NCBI GenBank assembly: GCA_965242495.1
Contig: OZ251446.1
Coordinates: 1 to 64,000 of the forward strand
Direction: 5' to 3'
Length of the DNA: 64,000 nucleotides
DNA from: CBDESN01 sp965242495
Lineage (GTDB): Bacteria; Pseudomonadota; Alphaproteobacteria; MPNO01
Shown: piece by piece, positions 1-7,514 of the stretch
How the letters are laid out: every line of letters starts with the position of its first letter
How positions within the stretch are numbered: position 1 is the first letter of the stretch
Program-made: the position numbers and the translations under genes
Notes under the pieces: generated by a model
Databases searched by the model: none
Seen by the model: only the letters and a program-made list of their open reading frames with translations
Told to the model about the DNA's origin: nothing

Positions 1-286
1 CGATTCTTTCCTGAAGGCGACGTCGGATTTGCCCAAGGGCGCCTTCATCAACAAGGCCAACAACCGTTTCAACATCGCTCTTTTCGAGGCCGTGTTCACG
101 GCGGCATGTGGAAACGCCTATCGGAAAAAAGGCGTCGTCGAGGACGCGCTGGACGCGGAGCGGATCGAGCGATTGAGAACCGACCAGGAGTTCACCGCCG
201 CCGCCCAGAAGGCTACGACACGGACGGAAAACGTAAGGACCAGGTTGCGGATTGCGTCCGAAATTCTGGTTTCCGGAAAGCGGTGA
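1..286 (+). CDS. DUF262-family protein, C-terminal fragment
   Basis: The reading frame is open from the left edge (frame starting at base 2) and stops at 286, so only about the last 94 residues are present. The visible part has the pattern seen at the end of many DUF262 proteins: an NxALFEAVF helix, an acidic stretch, a 'D-x-EF' segment and a final 'V-x-x-R-x-x-x-A-x-x-IL' helix. DUF262 (ParB/sulfiredoxin-like fold) is found in GmrSD-type restriction enzymes and other defence proteins. The catalytic N-terminal part lies outside the window, so activity cannot be judged. A HEPN-domain gene follows 73 bp downstream on the same strand. The family call rests on C-terminal pattern only. Confidence 0.6.
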   Translation, partial: DSFLKATSDLPKGAFINKANNRFNIALFEAVFTAACGNAYRKKGVVEDALDAERIERLRTDQEFTAAAQKATTRTENVRTRLRIASEILVSGKR

Positions 287-359
287 CACGGACCTAGAAT
301 CTGGGCGCCGGATTGCGGATCGCATTCCGGACTCCGGAATTCGGGCAGGACTGGCTTCA

Positions 360-971
360 ATGAGCGGAAACGTCGTCGAACGGCTGCATGACGAGTTCGA
401 TGCGTTGCGCGGTTTTCTGCAGGACAACGACGGTGCGCATCTGCTTCCCATCGTGGAGGAGAATTTTCCGAAAGCATTGCTGCTTGCGGCGGCAAGCCAC
501 TTCGAGAAACGCCTGACGGAGGCCGTGAAGGAATTCGCCAGGGAGGTTACGACCGTCGACCATCCGCTCGTGTCGCTGATCGAGACCAAAGCGGTCGAAC
601 GCCAATACCATACATGGTTCGATTGGGATAAGCGAAACGCGAACAAATTTTTTCGCCTGTTCGGCAATGCGTTCCGCCAGCACGCCGAAAAAAAGGTGGA
701 CCGGAACGACCTATTGAACGAATCGATACGCGCGTTTCTCGATATCGGCAGAGAAAGAAACGAGCTTGTTCACGAGGACTTCGCCGGTTTCCAAATGAAC
801 AAGACGTCGGAGGAGATCTACGGACTCTACCGGTCCGCAGCCGTGTTCGTGGATTGGTTCCCGCAGGTCATCCGGGAATTCTCGCCTGATGGTCGGGCTG
901 GCGGGCCGGAACCTGGAGCATCGGCGCCTCCGGCAACCGACGGATCGCCTTCGGGATCGAGCATGGCGTAG
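360..971 (+). CDS. HEPN-domain protein (RiboL-PSP-HEPN type), putative RNase
   Basis: A 203-residue helical protein. Near residue 139 it has RNELVH, the R-x4-H motif that forms the RNase active site in HEPN proteins. Upstream are the 'LLLAAASHFEK' helix and the 'FDW-x-x-RNANKFFRLFG' segment typical of RiboL-PSP-type HEPN domains. ATG at 360 is chosen because the domain starts right after it; an upstream in-frame start would add a low-complexity stretch of the intergenic region. The last 25 or so residues are Gly/Pro/Ala-rich and probably disordered. It follows a DUF262 gene, a pairing often seen in prokaryotic defence loci. Toxic or defensive RNase activity is inferred from the motif. Confidence 0.7.
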   Translation: MSGNVVERLHDEFDALRGFLQDNDGAHLLPIVEENFPKALLLAAASHFEKRLTEAVKEFAREVTTVDHPLVSLIETKAVERQYHTWFDWDKRNANKFFRLFGNAFRQHAEKKVDRNDLLNESIRAFLDIGRERNELVHEDFAGFQMNKTSEEIYGLYRSAAVFVDWFPQVIREFSPDGRAGGPEPGASAPPATDGSPSGSSMA

Positions 972-1321
972 TCGCGAACCCGGACTTGGCGGGTTATCAC
1001 CATGGCGCTCGGAATCGAGAAGGCCTTCGGCGTCTCGATGGATACCTTGCCGCGCATACGGCGGCGCGGAGGCAAAATCGACGTCAAGCGTCACCAGCGG
1101 GGAGCGCGAGGCTGAGGGAGGAGCGTGACGGCAATCCTCCGGGTGAGCGACGACCGGGCCGGCCGGGTGGCCTTGCCGACGGTCCGGCGCGCCGCTCGGA
1201 AGACGGCCGGCGGCTTGACAGCCGCCCGCCGGCCGACCGATGATGCGCGCGTTCGCGCCGGGGACCTGCCGACGAGGCCGCCGGACGGGACCCGACCTCC
1301 ACGACGCCGGGGTTGCGCAGG
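972..1321 (+). other. Gene-poor gap with a decayed partial copy of the gene at 2687
   Basis: No convincing gene is seen. From 1125 to about 1207 the DNA matches the first roughly 105 bases of the small gene at 2687: GTGACGGC, then 'ATCCTCCGGGTGAGCGACGA', then 'GGGCCGGCCGGG', then 'TGGCCTTGCC' and 'CGCCGCTCGGAAGACGGC'. The copy lacks about 23 bases after 'GGCCGGG', which breaks the frame. It is therefore a truncated, frameshifted duplicate preceded by its own GA-rich (Shine-Dalgarno-like) sequence. Confidence 0.6.
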
Positions 1322-1756
1322 ATGGATCCAAACGCGGAAATGAGTCTGATCGTCGCCATCGTTTCGGCCGCCGCATCGGTGATCAGCGCCCTCGCCGCTT
1401 CCGTCGCCGCGGTCGGCATCTGGCGCGGCATCCGCGCCATGCTGCGATCCAACGACGACCGGGCCGAGCAGCAGCGCGAAGCCATGCAGCAGCAGCGCGA
1501 AGCCGAGGACAGGCGCCATGCCGAAGCCATGCAGCAGCAGCGCGAAGCCATGCAGCAACAGCACGAAGCCATGCAGCAGCAACGCGAGGCTATGCAGCAA
1601 CAGCGCGAAGCCGAGGACAAGCGCCATTCCGAAACCATGACCGCGTTTCGCGAAATGCGCGAGGCCGACGACAAGCGCCATTCCGAGACCATGACCGCGC
1701 TCCAGGAACTGATACGCCGGACCGCGCCGCCTGCGGCCGCAACCGAACGGGGCTGA
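1322..1756 (+). CDS. Membrane-anchored coiled-coil protein with heptad tandem repeats
   Basis: A 144-residue protein from ATG 1322 (TTG 1313 and ATG 1340 are in frame). Residues 7-34 form one hydrophobic Ala/Val/Ile-rich membrane helix. The rest is a long charged coiled coil built from near-identical seven-residue units such as EAMQQQR and EAEDKRH, followed by two longer 'REAEDKRHSETMTA'-type units. The C-terminus is a short Pro/Ala tail. The layout (one N-terminal helix, long cytoplasmic coiled coil) suggests a membrane-tethered scaffold, but no known family was recognised and no function is claimed. It lies between the HEPN gene and a second membrane protein, all on one strand. Confidence 0.6.
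   Translation: MDPNAEMSLIVAIVSAAASVISALAASVAAVGIWRGIRAMLRSNDDRAEQQREAMQQQREAEDRRHAEAMQQQREAMQQQHEAMQQQREAMQQQREAEDKRHSETMTAFREMREADDKRHSETMTALQELIRRTAPPAAATERG
1465..1620 (+). repeat. 21-bp coding tandem repeats (heptad units)
   Basis: Imperfect 21-bp units of the type 'GCCATGCAGCAGCAGCGCGA', each encoding one seven-residue coiled-coil heptad, recur through the middle of the coiled-coil gene. Some units carry GAGGACAAGCGCCAT-type variants. Units differ mainly at synonymous positions (CAG/CAA, GCC/GCT), so the array has been shaped by duplication and is likely to vary in copy number. Confidence 0.8.
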
Positions 1757-1904
1757 CGCCGCCCGCAAGCGCAGCGGGTGGGGTCAGCAGCGCTACGCCG
1801 GCCGACATGGAGAAGACCGAAGCTGCGCCGAACACTCATCAAGGGATCGCCAGCGAGTCTCGATATGCCCTCGTCAAGCGCCAGGACGGCAATGGAGGTT
1901 GGAA

Positions 1905-2690
1905 GTGCGGTCGTTTCTACGAAAAATAACTAATTTGCCGAGTTACGTTTGGGGAATCGCCACGCTCTTGACCGTGGCTCCGGCGGCTTATTTGGTTCCG
2001 GTAGTATTTGACGAGCCCTTGCCCCAAAACGTGTTCTGGATCTCGGCGCTGCCGCTGTTCGTGGTGACCATCGTCGAGCTGGCGCGTAATCGGCGGGTGC
2101 ATGCGGCTGCATTTATCCGTACACATATGAGCGAGTTTCTGGCGAATAAAGAAATGTATGAGACGTATCATGATCTGATTTACAACTATTCGGACGCCGA
2201 ATGGGAAAAAACTCATGCAGCCACTGAGAAACACAGGAAAGATTGCCAGGAAAAAGTAGAAAACGTCACTCTCGAGGCACGCGATGCGGTCTGGAAGGCG
2301 CTCAATCCTTCCAGCAGTAGTTCTTCCGGCAATCGTCCGGACGGCAAGAGACGATACCACCCGATGTTCTTTCAGGGATCTTTGGAAGAACAGAAATTGG
2401 ATAAAGTAATGCATTTCTTCGATCTGATCGCACATCAATACGGGCGTGGAGTCCTCAAACTCGGAGATATATCGGGTATTGCCGGATACCATTTGGGAGT
2501 CATAGGAACGCGGAAGGTAATACAGTACTATCTTGTGTTGAATGCTGAGAAATGGTCCGATTTGTCCTATCAAGCGGCGGTTGGGACCGAACCGCCGTTT
2601 ACGAATCTCAAACGTCTTCTGAAGGATCTGGAGAAATGGCAGAAGAAGAGAACCGGAAAACGCCTTTGGCAGGAGACGACGAAGGCGTGA
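1905..2690 (+). CDS. Hypothetical two-helix membrane protein with cytoplasmic domain
   Basis: About 261 residues. GTG 1905 is preferred because GGAGG (1894-1898) sits about 6 bases upstream; TTG 1899 would add two residues. Two hydrophobic helices lie near residues 13-34 and 41-58, followed by a long soluble domain with charged helices ('EFLANKEMYETYHDLIYNYSD' region), a Ser-rich linker near residue 130 and a C-terminal basic tail. The layout resembles DUF4760-like membrane proteins, but this is a weak resemblance. Base composition is clearly more AT-rich than the surroundings (many AAT, ATA and TTT codons), suggesting recent acquisition. Its stop overlaps the GTG of the next gene (GTGA). Function unknown. 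Confidence 0.65.
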   Translation: MRSFLRKITNLPSYVWGIATLLTVAPAAYLVPVVFDEPLPQNVFWISALPLFVVTIVELARNRRVHAAAFIRTHMSEFLANKEMYETYHDLIYNYSDAEWEKTHAATEKHRKDCQEKVENVTLEARDAVWKALNPSSSSSSGNRPDGKRRYHPMFFQGSLEEQKLDKVMHFFDLIAHQYGRGVLKLGDISGIAGYHLGVIGTRKVIQYYLVLNAEKWSDLSYQAAVGTEPPFTNLKRLLKDLEKWQKKRTGKRLWQETTKA

Positions 2691-3061
2691 CGGCGATTCT
2701 TCGAGTGAGCGACGATTGGGCCGGCCGGGCGCTCGAAGTCGCGCGAAGTCAGATGGCCTTGCCCGATAGCCCGGGGCGCCGCTCGGAAGACGGCGCGGTG
2801 GCGCTGTGCGCGGCGGCTTGCGTGGCTCATGCCGGGCTCGAACTGCGCTACGGCGCGGATCGGGCCGAGGCGTTTCGGGCGGACGTGGGAACGATCGGCT
2901 CGAAGCGACTCGTGATCGACGCCTTCGAGCGGCTCGGCCTCGATAGCGGCGCTTGCGCATATACGATGGCCGTGAACGACCGGACGGCTCCCGCCGGTCG
3001 TATCGACGCCTTGGCCAAGCTCCTCGCCCGTCGACCGGCCCCGCATCCTTCGCCCCGGTAA
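2687..3061 (+). CDS. Small hypothetical protein
   Basis: 124 residues from GTG 2687, which overlaps the preceding stop as GTGA; ATG 2636 would add 17 residues. The GTG start is also supported because the homology with the decayed copy at 1125 begins at this GTG. The protein starts 'VTAILRVSDDWAGRA' and has an Ala/Cys-rich helix ('ALCAAACVAHAGLEL') and a region 'RLVIDAFERLGLDSGACAYTMAVNDR'. No domain is recognised. Composition matches the host rather than the AT-rich gene before it. Translational coupling to the membrane protein is likely. Confidence 0.5.
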   Translation: MTAILRVSDDWAGRALEVARSQMALPDSPGRRSEDGAVALCAAACVAHAGLELRYGADRAEAFRADVGTIGSKRLVIDAFERLGLDSGACAYTMAVNDRTAPAGRIDALAKLLARRPAPHPSPR

Positions 3062-3112
3062 TCGAAGCCCGCGAAGGGGACGCCCGCGAACCCGTCCCGG
3101 TTCGGACACATG

Positions 3113-3150
3113 TGAGACGCGCCGGCCCCGGAGGCTCACCCGGCGTCTCA
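3113..3150 (+). terminator. Stem-loop between accessory genes and rplM promoter
   Basis: TGAGACGCGCCGG (3113-3125) can pair with CCGGCGTCTCA (3140-3150), leaving a two-base bulge and a 14-base loop. It lies 52 bp after the last accessory gene and just before the rplM promoter, the expected place for a terminator. No strong T-tract follows, so rho-independent termination is uncertain. Confidence 0.4.
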
Positions 3151-3174
3151 TATGTATTGAACCCGGACACGCTA

Positions 3175-3202
3175 TTGACCCGCCGCGATTCCGTGGCATA
3201 CT
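3175..3202 (+). promoter_or_regulatory. Sigma-70-type promoter for rplM-rpsI
   Basis: TTGACC (3175-3180) and CATACT (3197-3202) are separated by 16 bases and lie 44 bp upstream of the rplM start. Both boxes are close to consensus. Confidence 0.65.
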
Positions 3203-3245
3203 CCGCCGCCGCAGGCCGGCGCGTCGTCCGGCGGGAACAGAGACC

Positions 3246-3716
3246 GTGTCGATCAGAACCTATTCCGCCAAGCCCAGCGAGGCGCAGCCCGGCTGGCGGC
3301 TCGTCGATGCCGAAGGCGTCGTTCTGGGCCGGCTCGCCGCGGTCGTCGCGACGATGCTGCGGGGCAAGCACAAGCCGATCTATACGCCGCACATCGATTG
3401 CGGCGATCACATCGTCGTCGTCAACGCCGACAAGGTGCGGCTGACCGGACGCAAGCTCGCGCAGAAGACCTATTACCGGCATACCGGCTATCCGGGCGGC
3501 GTCAGGAGCCGCACCGCGGCGCAGGTCATGGCCGGGGCGCATCCCGAGCGCGTGATCGGAAAGGCCGTGGAGCGCATGATGCCCAAGGGAAAGCTCGGGC
3601 GCGCGCAGCTCCGCAAGCTCAGGATCTACGCCGGGGCCGAACATCCGCACGCCGCGCAGAAACCGCTTCCCCTGGATCTGGCGGCGGCGAACCCCAAGAA
3701 CAGAAGGAGTGCGTGA
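3246..3716 (+). CDS. rplM: 50S ribosomal protein L13
   Basis: A 156-residue L13, an early-assembly protein of the large subunit that binds 23S rRNA. Family hallmarks include 'WRLVDAEGVVLGRLAA', 'KHKPIYTPHIDCGDHIVVVNADKV', 'YYRHTGYPGG' and 'AVERMMPKGKLGR'. Length matches alphaproteobacterial L13. It begins at GTG 3246. rpsI follows 2 bp after its stop, the near-universal L13-S9 pair, so the two are co-transcribed from the promoter at 3175. Confidence 0.97.
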   Translation: MSIRTYSAKPSEAQPGWRLVDAEGVVLGRLAAVVATMLRGKHKPIYTPHIDCGDHIVVVNADKVRLTGRKLAQKTYYRHTGYPGGVRSRTAAQVMAGAHPERVIGKAVERMMPKGKLGRAQLRKLRIYAGAEHPHAAQKPLPLDLAAANPKNRRSA

Positions 3717-3718
3717 GC

Positions 3719-4216
3719 ATGGCCGAGGAGGGGAGCGCCACCCTCGCCGACGTGATGCCCGAACGGCTCACCGGCGGACAACCGCTTCCGGCCGAAGAAC
3801 CGGCGTCGAACGAACCCAGGATCGACGACCGCGGCCGGGCCTACGCGACCGGCCGCCGCAAGAACGCGGTGGCCCGCGTCTGGATCAAGCCGGGCAGCGG
3901 CCGGGTGACGGTCAACGGGCGGGACGGCCCCGCCTATTTCGCCCGGCCCGTCCTGCAAATGCAGCTCGACCGGCCGTTCGGCGCGGTCGACCGCGCCGGC
4001 CTCTACGACGTGTGGTGCACGGTGACCGGCGGCGGGTTGTCCGGCCAGGCCGGCGCCGTCTGCCACGGCATTTCCCAGGCGTTGACGAAGCGCGAGCCGG
4101 CCCTCCGGCCGATCCTGAAGAAAGGCGGCTTCCTGACCCGGGACGCGCGCGTCGTCGAACGCAAGAAGTACGGCAAGCGGAAGGCGCGGCGCAGCTTCCA
4201 GTTCTCGAAACGCTGA
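3719..4216 (+). CDS. rpsI: 30S ribosomal protein S9
   Basis: 165 residues. The conserved S9 core starts near residue 41 ('YATGRRKNAVARVWIKPG') and ends in the basic 'KKYGKRKARRSFQFSKR' tail that reaches the P-site tRNA. An acidic N-terminal extension of about 40 residues precedes the core; such extensions are common in alphaproteobacterial S9. ATG 3719 is 2 bp after the rplM stop. It is followed 31 bp later by argC. Confidence 0.97.
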   Translation: MAEEGSATLADVMPERLTGGQPLPAEEPASNEPRIDDRGRAYATGRRKNAVARVWIKPGSGRVTVNGRDGPAYFARPVLQMQLDRPFGAVDRAGLYDVWCTVTGGGLSGQAGAVCHGISQALTKREPALRPILKKGGFLTRDARVVERKKYGKRKARRSFQFSKR

Positions 4217-4247
4217 CGCGGAACGGCGCGCCGACCCGCCGGCGACG

Positions 4248-5303
4248 ATGACCGCGACTCCCGACGGCGTCCGCGCCGCGATCCTGGGCGCGAGCGGCTA
4301 TACCGGGGCGGAGTTGATCCGCCTGCTGCTCCGTCATCCGGCGGCGGAGATCCATGCGCTCACCGCGGATCGACATGCCGGCCGGCCGCTCGAGGCGGTG
4401 CTGCCGCAATTCGCCGGCCGCGGCCTGCCCGGCCTCACGCGCATCGAGGAGACCGATTGGTCGGCGGTCGACGCCGTCTTCTGCTGCCTGCCGCACGGGG
4501 CTACGCAGGAGGCCGTCGCCGCGCTTCCCCGCCGCCCGAAGGTGATCGACCTCTCGGCGGACTTCCGCCTGCGCGACGGCGAGACCTACGCCGCATGGTA
4601 CGGCCATGCGCATCGCGCCCCGCAACTCCAGGCCGAGGCGGTCTACGGGCTGCCCGAACTCGCGCGCGACGCGATCCGCGAAGCCCGTCTGGTCGCCTGC
4701 CCCGGCTGCTACCCGACCTCGGCGATTCTGCCGCTCGCCCCGCTGCTCGAAGACCGCGCCATAGACGCCGGGGCCGGCGTCATCGTCGATTCGAAGTCCG
4801 GGGTCACCGGCGCGGGCCGGACCGCGAAGGAGGCCAACCTGTTCGCCGAGGTCGCCGAGGGCGTCCATGCCTACGGCGTCGGCGCCCACCGGCATACGCC
4901 GGAGATCGAGCAGCAGCTCGCCGCTGCGGCCGGGCGCGCGGTGACGGTCAGCTTCACGCCTCACCTGATGCCGATGAACCGCGGGATACTGTCGACGATC
5001 TACGTCCGGCTCGCCGACGGCGCCACGCCTTCCGCCCTGCGCGGGATTCTGGCCGCGCGCTACGCCGACGAACCCTTTCTGCGCGTAGTCCCCGAGGGCG
5101 TTTCGCCCGCGACCCGACACGTCCGGGGGTCGAACCACTGCCTGATCGGCGTCTTCGCCGACCGGCTGCCCGGCCGCGCGATCCTCGTCTCGGTGCTCGA
5201 CAACCTCGTCAAGGGCGCCTCCGGCCAGGCGGTGCAGAACTTCAACCTCGTGTTCGGCCTGCCGGAGACCGCGGGGCTGGAGCAGGAGCCGCTATACCCT
5301 TGA
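4248..5303 (+). CDS. argC: N-acetyl-gamma-glutamyl-phosphate reductase
   Basis: A 351-residue, full-length ArgC. It catalyses the NADPH-dependent reduction of N-acetylglutamyl phosphate to the semialdehyde, the third step of arginine synthesis. The NADP-binding motif 'GASGYTGAELIRLL' is near residues 14-27, and the catalytic Cys is C154 in 'CPGCYPTSA'. 'GVGAHRHTPEIEQ', 'HLMPMNRGILSTIY' and 'DNLVKGASGQAVQN' are further family signatures. Its TGA stop shares one base with the ATG of the next gene, so the two are translationally coupled. The rpsI-argC linkage is common in alphaproteobacteria. Confidence 0.96.
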   Translation: MTATPDGVRAAILGASGYTGAELIRLLLRHPAAEIHALTADRHAGRPLEAVLPQFAGRGLPGLTRIEETDWSAVDAVFCCLPHGATQEAVAALPRRPKVIDLSADFRLRDGETYAAWYGHAHRAPQLQAEAVYGLPELARDAIREARLVACPGCYPTSAILPLAPLLEDRAIDAGAGVIVDSKSGVTGAGRTAKEANLFAEVAEGVHAYGVGAHRHTPEIEQQLAAAAGRAVTVSFTPHLMPMNRGILSTIYVRLADGATPSALRGILAARYADEPFLRVVPEGVSPATRHVRGSNHCLIGVFADRLPGRAILVSVLDNLVKGASGQAVQNFNLVFGLPETAGLEQEPLYP

Positions 5304-5842
5304 TGGCCGCCCGCCTGCCGCCCTATCGCCGCCGGCGCCCTCGCGTCGCGCCCTCGGCCTTCGTCGCCGAGGGCGCGGTGGTCGTCGGCGACGTCGAGAT
5401 CGCCGACCGGGCGAGCGTGTGGTTCAACTGCGTCCTGCGGGGCGACGAGCAGGCGATTCGGATCGGCGCCGGAAGCAACGTCCAGGACGGCGTCGTGATC
5501 CACGTGCACGGTCGCAAGCAGGGCGTCCACGTCGGAGCCGGCTGCACGGTGGGCCATATGACGCTGCTGCACGCATGCACGCTCGACGACGGCGCCTTCG
5601 TCGGCATGGGCGCTATGGTGCTCGACGAGGCGCGCATCGAGGGCGGGGCGATGCTGGCGGCGGGCGCCATGCTGACCCAGGGCAAGCGCGTCCCGCGCGG
5701 CGAACTCTGGGCCGGCAGGCCCGCGCGCTTCGCCCGCAGGCTGACGCCGGCGGAGATCGACGGCATGCGGACGACCGCGGACGACTACGCCGAGCGGGCC
5801 CAGGAGTATCTGCGGGCGCGGCCCGCCGCGGCGGGCGTTTGA
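5303..5842 (+). CDS. Gamma-carbonic anhydrase family protein
   Basis: A 179-residue left-handed beta-helix protein with hexapeptide repeats (for example 'VVVGDVEIADRASVWFNCVLRGD'). The three zinc-ligand histidines of the gamma class are present: one in 'VIHVHG' (H67/H69), H85 in 'TVGH' and H90 in 'LLHAC'. Such YrdA/CaiE-like proteins hydrate CO2 or are carbonic-anhydrase-like with unknown substrates. The start overlaps the argC stop by one base (TGATG). nuoA follows after an intergenic promoter; gamma-CA subunits are part of complex I in plant mitochondria, but nothing here shows a functional link. Confidence 0.85.
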   Translation: MAARLPPYRRRRPRVAPSAFVAEGAVVVGDVEIADRASVWFNCVLRGDEQAIRIGAGSNVQDGVVIHVHGRKQGVHVGAGCTVGHMTLLHACTLDDGAFVGMGAMVLDEARIEGGAMLAAGAMLTQGKRVPRGELWAGRPARFARRLTPAEIDGMRTTADDYAERAQEYLRARPAAAGV

Positions 5843-5887
5843 TCCCGCGCCCGGGCCGGCGCCGGACCGCCGCTGCGCGCAAACCCT

Positions 5888-5916
5888 TTGTCACCACCGG
5901 GCGTTGCCCGTATAAG
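5888..5916 (+). promoter_or_regulatory. Sigma-70-type promoter of the nuo operon
   Basis: TTGTCA (5888-5893) and TATAAG (5911-5916) are spaced by exactly 17 bases, 56 bp upstream of nuoA. It is the strongest promoter-like sequence in the window and the only clear one found before the 14 nuo genes. Confidence 0.75.
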
Positions 5917-5971
5917 TCCGCCGGGTCCCGGCTGGCCGCGGGCGCCCGGCGCCGATGCCGAAGGTCGAGCG

Positions 5972-6337
5972 ATGGAACGGATGCTCCTCGAATATCTGCC
6001 GATCCTGCTGTTCATCGGGATCGCCGCGGGGATGGGCGTGGCCGCGATCGCGGCCTCCTACGTCGTCGCGCGGCAGCGGCCCGACGCCGAGAAGGTCTCC
6101 GCCTACGAATGCGGGTTCGACCCGTTCGACGATGCGCGCCGGCCGTTCGACGTCCGCTTCTACCTGGTCGCGATCCTGTTCATCGTCTTCGACCTCGAGA
6201 TCGCGTTCCTGTTCCCCTGGGCGGTCTCGCTGGGACAGATCGGCATGTTCGGCTTCTGGTCGATGATGGTGTTCCTCGGCGTCCTCACCGTCGGCTTCGT
6301 CTACGAGTGGAAGAAGGGGGCGCTGGAATGGGAGTGA
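5972..6337 (+). CDS. nuoA: NADH-quinone oxidoreductase subunit A
   Basis: A 121-residue membrane subunit of complex I with three transmembrane helices (about residues 6-28, 60-80 and 87-108). The conserved 'K-x-S-x-YECGFDPF-x-DARRPFDVRFYLVAILFIVFDLE' block is intact. ATG 5972 gives the family-typical length; upstream in-frame starts would add a poor extension. nuoB starts 10 bp before its stop. It is the first gene of the operon, behind the promoter at 5888. Confidence 0.97.
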   Translation: MERMLLEYLPILLFIGIAAGMGVAAIAASYVVARQRPDAEKVSAYECGFDPFDDARRPFDVRFYLVAILFIVFDLEIAFLFPWAVSLGQIGMFGFWSMMVFLGVLTVGFVYEWKKGALEWE

Positions 6338-6852
6338 CGCCGTTGCGAGGCGCCGATGCGGACGCCGCGGCCGGGCGGGCCGCCGGCGAGATCGCCGACA
6401 AAGGGTTCGTCGTCGCCCGGCTCGACAAGCTGGTGAGCTGGGCGCAGAGCGGCTCCCTGTGGCCGATGACCTTCGGCCTCGCCTGCTGCGCCGTCGAGAT
6501 GATGCATTCGGCGGCGAGCCGCTACGATCTCGACAGGTTCGGCGTGCTGTTCCGGCCCAGTCCGCGCCAATCCGACGTGATGATCGTCGCCGGGACGCTG
6601 TGCAACAAGATGGCCCCGGCGCTGCGCAAGGTCTACGACCAGATGGCCGAACCGCGCTGGGTCATCTCGATGGGGAGCTGCGCCAACGGCGGCGGCTATT
6701 ATCACTACTCCTACTCGGTGGTGCGGGGCTGCGACCGCATCGTCCCGGTCGACGTCTACGTGCCCGGCTGCCCGCCCACCGCGGAGGCTCTGGTCTACGG
6801 CGTGCTTCAGCTGCAGAAGAAGATCCGCCGCGCCGGCGCCATCGCGCGTTAG
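6328..6852 (+). CDS. nuoB: NADH-quinone oxidoreductase subunit B
   Basis: A 174-residue peripheral-arm subunit carrying the terminal 4Fe-4S cluster N2, which passes electrons to quinone. The four ligands are visible: the adjacent C53-C54 in 'FGLACCAVEMM', C118 in 'MGSCANGGG' and C148 in 'VPGCPPTAEAL'. It overlaps nuoA by 10 bp. An Ala-rich N-terminal 25 residues precede the core. nuoC follows 41 bp downstream. Confidence 0.97.
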   Translation: MGVTPLRGADADAAAGRAAGEIADKGFVVARLDKLVSWAQSGSLWPMTFGLACCAVEMMHSAASRYDLDRFGVLFRPSPRQSDVMIVAGTLCNKMAPALRKVYDQMAEPRWVISMGSCANGGGYYHYSYSVVRGCDRIVPVDVYVPGCPPTAEALVYGVLQLQKKIRRAGAIAR

Positions 6853-6893
6853 GCCGGCTCCGCCCGCAGCGCCATCCGGACGACGGCTCAGGC

Positions 6894-7514
6894 ATGAACG
6901 AGGCATTGCGCGAACTCGGCGCCTATATCGGCGGGGCGCTCCGCGGGCGGGTGCTGTCCGCGGACGCGACGCGCGACGAGCTGGCGTTGTGCGCGCGCGC
7001 CGACGCGCTGGTCGAGGTGATGACCTTCCTGCGCGACGATTCGAACTGCCTGTTCAAGGTGCTGGTCGATCTGTGCGGCGTCGACTATCCCGAGCGCGAG
7101 CGGCGGTTCGACGTCGTCTACAACCTGCTCAGCCTGCGTCACAACCAGCGCGTCCGGGTCAAGGCGCAAGCGGACGAGAACACCCTGGTGCCCTCGGTGA
7201 CCGGCGTCTACAGCGCCGCCGCGTGGTACGAGCGCGAGGCCTGGGACCTGTACGGCATCCTGTTCGCGGGCAATCCGGACCTCCGGCGCATCGTCACCGA
7301 TTACGGGTTCGACGGGCATCCGCTGCGCAAGGATTTCCCGTTGACCGGATTCGTCGAGCCGCGCTACGACGACGAGAAGAAACGGGTCGTCTACGAACCC
7401 GTCGAACTGGTCCAGGACTTCCGCGAGTTCGACTTCCTCAGCCCCTGGGAGGGCGCGCAATCCCTGTTGCCCGGCGACGAGAAGGCCGGCGGCGACGGCA
7501 AGGACGGCGGGTAG
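6894..7514 (+). CDS. nuoC: NADH-quinone oxidoreductase subunit C
   Basis: A 206-residue 30-kDa subunit of the hydrophilic arm. Signatures are 'FKVLVDLCGVDYPERERRFDVVYNLLS' and 'WYEREAWDLYGILFAGNPDLRRIVTDYGFDGHPLRKDFPL'. It is separate from nuoD, as in alphaproteobacteria and mitochondria (fused in E. coli). Its TAG stop shares one base with the GTG start of nuoD. A Gly/Asp-rich tail closes the protein. Confidence 0.97.
   Translation: MNEALRELGAYIGGALRGRVLSADATRDELALCARADALVEVMTFLRDDSNCLFKVLVDLCGVDYPERERRFDVVYNLLSLRHNQRVRVKAQADENTLVPSVTGVYSAAAWYEREAWDLYGILFAGNPDLRRIVTDYGFDGHPLRKDFPLTGFVEPRYDDEKKRVVYEPVELVQDFREFDFLSPWEGAQSLLPGDEKAGGDGKDGG

Noticed and set aside
5303..5842. Gamma-carbonic anhydrase as a complex I subunit because it precedes nuoA
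   Set aside because: It overlaps argC instead and a strong promoter separates it from nuoA; bacterial complex I has no such subunit.
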